Source of the DNA: an uncultured Eubacteriales bacterium
GTDB lineage: Bacteria; Bacillota; Clostridia; Christensenellales; Aristaeellaceae
DNA length: 45,623 bases
Direction: 5' to 3'
NCBI GenBank assembly: GCA_900316415.1
Contig: ONCV01000017.1
Span: forward strand, 1 to 45,623
Part shown: positions 40,907 through 45,623 of the stretch, piece by piece
Layout of the letters: the number at the start of each line of letters is the position of its first letter
Position numbering within the stretch: the first letter of the stretch is position 1
The notes under the pieces: model-generated
What the model was told of the DNA's origin: nothing
What the model saw: the letters and a program-made list of their open reading frames with translations, nothing else
The model's database searches: none
Position numbers and translations under genes: made by a program

Positions 40907-42133
40907 ATGAAGAACAAACTGCCTGCCTGGCTGGTGCTGACCGTGATCTGTATTGTTGCTGCGGGGCTGCTGGCGGCCACGAATCTGATGACGAAGGAGG
41001 TCATCGCGGACAACGCGAACCGGGAAAAGATGGCTACGCTGGGAAAGCTGCTTCCCGAAGCCAGGACCTTTGAGGAGCTGGAAAGCGGCGTTTCCGTCGG
41101 CAAGGACGCGGAGGGGAATCCGGTCGGATACGCGCTGGCGGCGGTGACGCAGGGCTTCGGCGGCGAGGTGGAGACCACCGTGGCCGCGCTGACGGACGGC
41201 ACGATCAGCGGCATCAGCGTGGGCGGATCCAACTTCGCGGAGACGGCCGGGCTGGGTGCCCGGGCGAAGGAGCCGGAATTCCAGGCGCAGTTTGCAGGAA
41301 AGAAAGCACCGGTGGCGCTGACAAAGGACGGCGGTGAAATTGACGCGCTGAGTGGAGCGACGATTACCAGCCGGGCGGTGATCAAGGGCGTCAACGAAGC
41401 CATGGAAAACATCGCCGCGGAGGCGGGCTTCACGGTGGAGAGCACCAGCACGGCGGAGCACCTCGGAGAGGGCAAATACGCGGCGACGGCTCCGGGATTC
41501 GGAGGCCCCGTGAAGGTTTTCCTGGATGTGGACGAATCAAAGACCATTACCGGGATCTCCATCGGGGATAACCAGTTCAACGAAACGGAGTATCTGGGCG
41601 AACGGGCACTGGAGCCGGAATTCCAGAACCAGTTTATCGGCAGGACGATCCCGCTGAAGATCGAGGATATCGATGCGCTGAGCGGCGCCACCGTGACGAC
41701 GAACGCCGTGCTGGAAGCCATCAACATGATCAGCGACGGCCTGGACAAGGGGCTGAGCGAAGCGCCCATCACGGAACCTGCCGGACAGACGGAAGCCCCC
41801 GCGAAGCAGGCGGAAGCGCCCGCGGAGGTTGTGGATCAGGGAAACGGCAAGTACAATGCCGCGGCAAAAGGCTTCGGCGGACCGGTTCGGGTGTTCCTGA
41901 CGCTGGATGAGAACCGGACCATTACCGCGATCGAGATCGGTGACAATGAGTTCAACGAGACGGAGTACCTGGGGGAGCGGGCGCTGGAACCGGAATTCCA
42001 GAACCAGTTTATCGGCAAAACGATTCCGCTGAAGATGGAGGATATCGACGCGCTGACTGGTGCCACCGTGACGACGAACGCCGTGCTGGAAGCGATCAAC
42101 AGCATTGCCGGATATCTGGATTCCGCCAAATAA
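40907..42133 (+). CDS. Membrane-anchored protein with three FMN-binding (RnfG-like) domains
   Basis: The 408-residue protein has an N-terminal membrane anchor (residues 6-25, PAWLVLTVICIVAAGLLAAT) followed by three FMN_bind domains, at about 30-170, 185-280 and 312-408. Each ends in an intact flavinylation motif: DALSGAT (Thr152), DALSGAT (Thr262) and DALTGAT (Thr387). The D-x-x-S/T-G-A-T motif is the known site where ApbE links FMN. Domain 1 resembles RnfG; domains 2 and 3 are very alike, separated by a Pro/Ala/Glu linker (APAKQAEAPAEV). It is predicted to carry three covalent flavins outside the membrane. The ATG at 40907 follows GGAAGGA and GGGG. Confidence 0.9.
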   Translation: MKNKLPAWLVLTVICIVAAGLLAATNLMTKEVIADNANREKMATLGKLLPEARTFEELESGVSVGKDAEGNPVGYALAAVTQGFGGEVETTVAALTDGTISGISVGGSNFAETAGLGARAKEPEFQAQFAGKKAPVALTKDGGEIDALSGATITSRAVIKGVNEAMENIAAEAGFTVESTSTAEHLGEGKYAATAPGFGGPVKVFLDVDESKTITGISIGDNQFNETEYLGERALEPEFQNQFIGRTIPLKIEDIDALSGATVTTNAVLEAINMISDGLDKGLSEAPITEPAGQTEAPAKQAEAPAEVVDQGNGKYNAAAKGFGGPVRVFLTLDENRTITAIEIGDNEFNETEYLGERALEPEFQNQFIGKTIPLKMEDIDALTGATVTTNAVLEAINSIAGYLDSAK

Positions 42134-42156
42134 GGAACTACCCGCATGCGGAAAAG

Positions 42157-42181
42157 AGGACGCTGAGATGGCGTCCTTTTT
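42157..42181 (+). terminator. Terminator of the FMN-domain gene
   Basis: AGGACGC-tgagatg-GCGTCCT followed by TTTTTC. Confidence 0.82.
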
Positions 42182-42201
42182 CTTTTCCCTTTTTTTCAGA
42201 T

Positions 42202-42235
42202 CTTCAAGGTTCCTTCAAGAAACGCCGGGTATGAT
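42202..42235 (+). promoter_or_regulatory. Activator-type promoter with 11-bp-spaced direct repeats
   Basis: CTTCAAG is repeated at 42202-42208 and 42213-42219, 11 bp apart. The -10 is TATGAT (42230-42235) and no good -35 exists; the repeats sit where it should be. This is the layout of OmpR/PhoB-type response-regulator boxes. An OmpR-type regulator is encoded about 1.2 kb downstream (43445). Confidence 0.55.
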
Positions 42236-42315
42236 ACGCATGTCATCAAGGAAAGGCGCCGATGACAGAAAACGGAATCCAGGAGAAACCAAAAGAGGAA
42301 AAGGAGAAAGGAAAC

Positions 42316-43332
42316 ATGAGAAAGAATACGAAAAAGATCCTGGCGGGAGCCCTGATGATTTCGATGATGCTGACCGCCCTGGCCCTGCCGGCTCTGGCGG
42401 ACAATCCGGGAAGCAGCACGGAAGGGACCGCGGCGACCCTGCAGGCCAGAGGCGGCAGAAATCAGGGGGGCCCGCAGGGCCGGATGCCGGGCAACGGACA
42501 GAACGGGAACGGCCCGCAGGGGCAGATGCCCGGAATGCCGGGGAACAATCAGAATGGAAATGGCCCGCAGGGGCAGATGCCCGGAATGCCGGGGAACAAT
42601 CAGAATGGAAACGGACCGCAGGGACAGATGCCCGGAATGCCGGGGAACAGCCAGAACGGGAACGGAGCGCAGGGGCAGATGCCCGGAATGCCGGAGAATA
42701 ATCAGACCGAACCGCAGGCTCCGGACAGCATCACCAGCAGCACGCCGAATGCGCAGAGCCCGAACAGCGAGCCCAATGACAGCGCCGCGGATCCGCAGGC
42801 GCAGACTCCCGACAGCGGCACCAACAGCACTGCGGATCCGCAGACGCTGATTCCCGATAGCGGGTCAGTAAAGCTGCCGAAGGACAACCGGAAGCAGGCG
42901 CCTAACGGCCGGTGCGGCCGGCAGATGAACGGACACGAAATGAAGGGAAGAGTGGACTTCCAGGCGATGGTGACCGCTGGAATCCTGGATCAGGAAACCG
43001 TGGATAAAATTGAGGAATACCTCCGGAACAACACGCCGCAGGCGAAAAACGCGCCTGCCCCCGGTGCCGGAGGCGGAACTGCGCCGGCAGACACGGCCCC
43101 GCAGGAACCGTCGGAAGGAAATCCGGAGGAGGGAAGCAATTCGCCGGAGCAGCCCGCGGCGGGCGACGCCCTGCCCGAAGATGATCTGATGGCGAAGCTG
43201 GTGGAGGCCGGAATCCTGACGCAGGAGCAGGCGGATGCCATTCAGGCGGCAGCGCAGGCGGCGGAAGTGCTGGATACCGCGTCCGCGGATACGGAGACTG
43301 CGGATACAGCGGCTGATTCCTCCGCACTGTAA
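42316..43332 (+). CDS. Secreted Q/N/G/P-rich tandem-repeat protein with two short helical motifs
   Basis: The 338-residue protein has a signal peptide (KKILAGALMISMMLTALALP, cleavage after ALA). Four 17-residue repeats, QNGNGPQGQMPGMPGNN, follow at about 62-129, then a Pro/Ser/Asp/Asn-rich low-complexity stretch. Two related helical motifs come next: FQAMVTAGILDQETVDKI and LMAKLVEAGILTQEQADAI. These resemble the DUF2680-type AGxLTQEQAD helix. There is no lipobox or membrane anchor. AAGGAG and AAAGGA lie upstream of the ATG at 42316. Function is unknown. It stands between the flavoprotein genes and a two-component system and has its own regulated-looking promoter. Confidence 0.85.
   Translation: MRKNTKKILAGALMISMMLTALALPALADNPGSSTEGTAATLQARGGRNQGGPQGRMPGNGQNGNGPQGQMPGMPGNNQNGNGPQGQMPGMPGNNQNGNGPQGQMPGMPGNSQNGNGAQGQMPGMPENNQTEPQAPDSITSSTPNAQSPNSEPNDSAADPQAQTPDSGTNSTADPQTLIPDSGSVKLPKDNRKQAPNGRCGRQMNGHEMKGRVDFQAMVTAGILDQETVDKIEEYLRNNTPQAKNAPAPGAGGGTAPADTAPQEPSEGNPEEGSNSPEQPAAGDALPEDDLMAKLVEAGILTQEQADAIQAAAQAAEVLDTASADTETADTAADSSAL
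42499..42702 (+). repeat. Four tandem 51-bp coding repeats
   Basis: Four head-to-tail copies at 42499-42549, 42550-42600, 42601-42651 and 42652-42702, each in frame and encoding QNGNG-P/A-QGQMPGMPG/E-N-N/S. They differ by a few mostly silent changes, so copy number may vary among strains. Confidence 0.95.
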
Positions 43333-43340
43333 TTCTCCGG

Positions 43341-43375
43341 GGCCCGCGGGACCATGCTGTCCCGCGGGCCTTTTT
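43341..43375 (+). terminator. Terminator of the repeat-protein gene
   Basis: A 12-bp stem GGCCCGCGGGAC / GTCCCGCGGGCC with a 6-base loop and five T. Confidence 0.92.
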
Positions 43376-43388
43376 CCCATAAAGCAGT

Positions 43389-43417
43389 TTGAAAACGGGA
43401 AGAAAACATGGTATGCT
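43389..43417 (+). promoter_or_regulatory. Promoter of the two-component operon
   Basis: TTGAAA (43389-43394), 17 bp, TATGCT (43412-43417). GAAAAC is repeated 11 bp apart (43391-43396 and 43402-43407) across this promoter, which could be an autoregulatory site. Confidence 0.6.
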
Positions 43418-43444
43418 TTCCAACGCAGAAGGGAAGGATGAAGC

Positions 43445-44149
43445 ATGCGCGTTTTGCTGGTCGAGGATGAGAAGCGGCTTTCCGCCGCCCTGCAAAAGCT
43501 GCTGCAGAAGGAGCGGTATGAGGTGGACGCCGTCTATACCGGGACGGACGGGCTGGATTACGCCCTGACGGAGAACTATGACGCCGTAATCCTGGACGTG
43601 ATGCTGCCCGGGATGGACGGATTTGAGGTGCTGCAGCGTATGCGGACAGAAAAGGTTGCGACCCCTGTTCTGATGCTGACGGCAAGAGGCGGCGTGGAGG
43701 ACCGGGTGCATGGCCTTACCGCCGGGGCAGACTACTACCTGCCCAAGCCCTTTGAAACGGCGGAACTGATGGCCTGCCTGAAGGCCATCACCCGCAGGGG
43801 AGACGCCGCGCCGAGAATGACGCTCAGCGCGGGGGATATCGAACTGGCCGAGGCGGAGGCGAAGCTGCGCTGCACGGCCTCCGGAAAGGAGATCCGGCTT
43901 GGCGCCAGGGAGTATCAGCTGATGGAGTTCTTCCTGCGGAATCCCGGACAGATTCTTCCCCGCGAAACAATTCAGGAACGGGTCTGGGGATACGACAGCG
44001 ATGCGGAATACAACAACCTGGAGGTCTACGTCTCCTTCCTGCGAAAAAAGCTGGCTTTCGTGGAATCCGGGGTGAAGATCAAGGCGGCGCGGGGAATCGG
44101 TTATTCCCTGGAGGCGAACGGGGAGATGCGGGGGAATCAGCATGATTAA
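43445..44149 (+). CDS. OmpR-family response regulator
   Basis: The 234-residue DNA-binding regulator has a receiver domain (1-115) with acidic residues in LLVEDEKRL, phosphorylation site Asp51 in VILDVMLPG, and Lys101 in YLPKPF. The C-terminal winged helix (about 130-225) contains IRLGAREYQLMEFFLRNPGQ and YVSFLRKKL, as in OmpR/PhoB. It overlaps the kinase gene by 8 bp. It probably acts on the direct-repeat promoter at 42202-42235 and perhaps on its own promoter; this is inference. Confidence 0.95.
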   Translation: MRVLLVEDEKRLSAALQKLLQKERYEVDAVYTGTDGLDYALTENYDAVILDVMLPGMDGFEVLQRMRTEKVATPVLMLTARGGVEDRVHGLTAGADYYLPKPFETAELMACLKAITRRGDAAPRMTLSAGDIELAEAEAKLRCTASGKEIRLGAREYQLMEFFLRNPGQILPRETIQERVWGYDSDAEYNNLEVYVSFLRKKLAFVESGVKIKAARGIGYSLEANGEMRGNQHD

Positions 44150-45530
44150 AAAGCTGCGCAGACGGATGAGCCTGCTGGTGATCGGAGTGCTGATCATCGT
44201 TTCCGCCGGCATTGTGCTGGCGATTTACGAGGTGAACAACCGGAACATTATCCGGCAGGCGGAAGCCGCGCTGGACGCGCTGGCGCAACGGCCGCCGCTT
44301 CCGGACGGAACGGACGGAGGAGAGACGATCCCTCCCCCCAGCGAGCCTCCGGACGCGGAGAAGGCAGGAGAAAACACCCTCCCGCCGGATGGCATGACGA
44401 CCGGGGAAGGACGGGACAGGGGCGATCCGGGAAGATTCGGTCCGGGAAGAGACGGCGGCGACCCGCGCCAGAATCCCGGATTCCGGGGAGAAGACAGGGG
44501 CAGGGCGCTGAGCATCGAAGAGGTCGCCAGCCTGTCCAATTATTACACCATGACGCTGGACGGGGATGGAACGATCCTTTCCTGGGAAAGCGACCGGGAA
44601 AAGCTGTATAATCAGGAGGAGCTTCAGAAATTCGCGGATCGGGTCTGTGCCGGGGAAAAAAGCAGCGGCCGGATTGACACGCAATTCTACCGCCTCGTCG
44701 AGCAGGGAGATACCCGGAAAATCATTGTGCTGGACGCCCGGCTGGAACTGATGGCGGGGCAGCGCGTGCTGTGGGCTACCGCCGCCGTCGCGGGCATCGC
44801 CTGCCTCGTGTTGAGCGGGGGGGCCTGGCTGCTGATCCGCCGGATGGTGAAGCCCGTGGAGGACGCCTTTGTCAGGCAGCAGCAGTTCGTATGGGACGCG
44901 AGTCACGAGCTGAAAACGCCGCTGGCGGTGATTTCCGCAAACGCGGATGTGCTGGAGGGCGAAATCGGGGAGAACGAATACCTTGGCTATATCCGCTCCG
45001 AGGTTCAGCGGACGGACAGCCTTGTGAAGAATCTGCTGACACTGGCGAGGATGGATCGGGGCACGGTGAACCGGGACATGACGGAAATCGATCTGAGCGA
45101 GGACCTGCTCGGGGTACTGCTTCCCTTCGAGAGCACCGTGTTTGAGGCAGGAAAGGAGCTGGACACCGAAGGCGTTCAGGAGCACATCCGGGTCACCGGC
45201 AACGAACCCATGCTGCAGCAACTGGCGGTGATCCTGCTGTCCAATGCGCTGAAATACTCCAATGAACACGGGAAAATCACCGTCTCCCTGACGCGAAAGG
45301 GCAGAGGCGCGGAGCTGCGCGTCCAAAACACGGGAGACGGCATCGCGCCGGCGGACCGTGAGCGCATTTTCGACCGTTTCTATCGGACCGATTCCTCCCG
45401 AAACAGCGAGACCGGCGGAGAAGGACTGGGGCTGGCCATCGCAAAATCCATCGTTGAAATCCATCACGGAAAAATCCGCGCGGAGAGCGTGATCGGCGAA
45501 AGCGCGACCTTCATTGTGGAAATCCCATAA
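44142..45530 (+). CDS. Sensor histidine kinase
   Basis: The 462-residue membrane kinase has transmembrane segment 1 (about 9-29, MSLLVIGVLIIVSAGIVLAI) and a large extracytosolic domain (about 30-208). Transmembrane segment 2 is at about 209-232. The catalytic part has HisKA with phospho-acceptor His255 in WDASHELKTPLAV, the N box in LSNALKYSNEHGK, and G boxes GDGIAP and GGEGLGLAIA. The outer domain has an unusual Pro/Gly/Asp/Arg-rich stretch at 50-120 before a folded region. There is no HAMP of normal length. It is cotranscribed with the regulator. Confidence 0.95.
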   Translation: MIKKLRRRMSLLVIGVLIIVSAGIVLAIYEVNNRNIIRQAEAALDALAQRPPLPDGTDGGETIPPPSEPPDAEKAGENTLPPDGMTTGEGRDRGDPGRFGPGRDGGDPRQNPGFRGEDRGRALSIEEVASLSNYYTMTLDGDGTILSWESDREKLYNQEELQKFADRVCAGEKSSGRIDTQFYRLVEQGDTRKIIVLDARLELMAGQRVLWATAAVAGIACLVLSGGAWLLIRRMVKPVEDAFVRQQQFVWDASHELKTPLAVISANADVLEGEIGENEYLGYIRSEVQRTDSLVKNLLTLARMDRGTVNRDMTEIDLSEDLLGVLLPFESTVFEAGKELDTEGVQEHIRVTGNEPMLQQLAVILLSNALKYSNEHGKITVSLTRKGRGAELRVQNTGDGIAPADRERIFDRFYRTDSSRNSETGGEGLGLAIAKSIVEIHHGKIRAESVIGESATFIVEIP

Positions 45531-45539
45531 AAATCTCCA

Positions 45540-45610
45540 TGCCGGTGCGGCACCGGCACAAATAGTGATGAAAACGAGGCGCCGCAAATTTGCCCGTTTT
45601 CTGGTAAAAT
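45540..45610 (+). promoter_or_regulatory. Hairpin and possible promoter at the right edge
   Basis: TGCCGGTG / CACCGGCA form a strong stem at 45540-45558, just after the kinase stop, but no T-run follows. TAAAAT at 45605-45610, preceded by TGG (an extended -10), may start a transcript that leaves the window. Confidence 0.4.
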
Positions 45611-45623
45611 CAGCTTGAGAGAG

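Noticed and set aside
42499..42702. CRISPR-like array
   Set aside because: The 51-bp units are directly adjacent without unique spacers and are in frame in a secreted protein; no cas genes are nearby.

Overview
The window is a GC-rich, gene-dense stretch of a bacterial chromosome. It most likely comes from a Gram-positive anaerobe of the Clostridia, and the gene style suggests a gut or rumen lineage. The evidence is strong AGGAGG-type ribosome binding sites, many sigma-A promoters (TTGNNN, 17 bp, TATAAT-like), the ackA / DUF177 / rpmF order, zinc-cysteine forms of L28 and L32, FCD-type GntR control, CUT1 sugar ABC transport and phosphotransfer-style acetate kinase. The species cannot be named from the sequence alone. 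Most of the content is core or metabolic; the more unusual parts are at 1-100, 11-19 kb, 19.6-27 kb, 34 kb and 38.7-45.5 kb.

Layout. 1-96 is the 3' tail (domains V and VI) of a group II intron whose body lies outside the window, followed by tRNA-Thr(GGT). 0.5-6 kb: a possible structured leader, then topB, pepF and a polysaccharide pyruvyl transferase. 6-8 kb (minus strand): rpmB and two family-2 glycosyltransferases. 8.2-11.1 kb: C69 dipeptidase, tadA and a secreted ComEC-like beta-lactamase-fold protein, ending at a terminator shared with the convergent RNase P RNA gene (11.1-11.5 kb). 11.5-19.5 kb: a GH13 amylase/neopullulanase, a secreted repeat protein read divergently from it, a CtpE/Exp7-like P-type ATPase and a eukaryote-type glycogen branching enzyme.

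19.6-27 kb is a divergent sialic-acid (N-acetylneuraminate) utilisation locus. A minus-strand operon encodes a GntR/FCD regulator, NanE and a ROK kinase (NanK). A plus-strand operon encodes a CUT1 ABC transporter, the lyase NanA and an SGNH esterase. The shared control region has two facing promoters and at least one clear palindrome placed as a repressor operator. 27-34 kb is housekeeping: ackA, DUF177, rpmF, valS, rsmI and rsmH; the last two enzymes methylate the same 16S rRNA nucleotide. tRNA-Leu(CAA) follows, with a possible integration scar beside it. 34-38.6 kb carries a SIMPL-domain protein, a 5'-nucleotidase lipoprotein, a patatin-like phospholipase and a DUF212 membrane protein.

38.7-45.5 kb is the most interesting region. 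It holds a secreted two-domain protein that looks like a degenerate FMN-binding repeat, a lipoprotein ApbE (FAD:protein FMN transferase) and a membrane-anchored protein with three RnfG-like FMN domains, each with an intact S/T-G-A-T flavinylation motif. These are followed by a secreted Q/N/G/P-rich tandem-repeat protein whose promoter carries 11-bp-spaced direct repeats, and by an OmpR-type two-component system. Together they suggest a cell-surface flavin electron-transfer module with its own regulation. The function is inferred from motifs and gene order.
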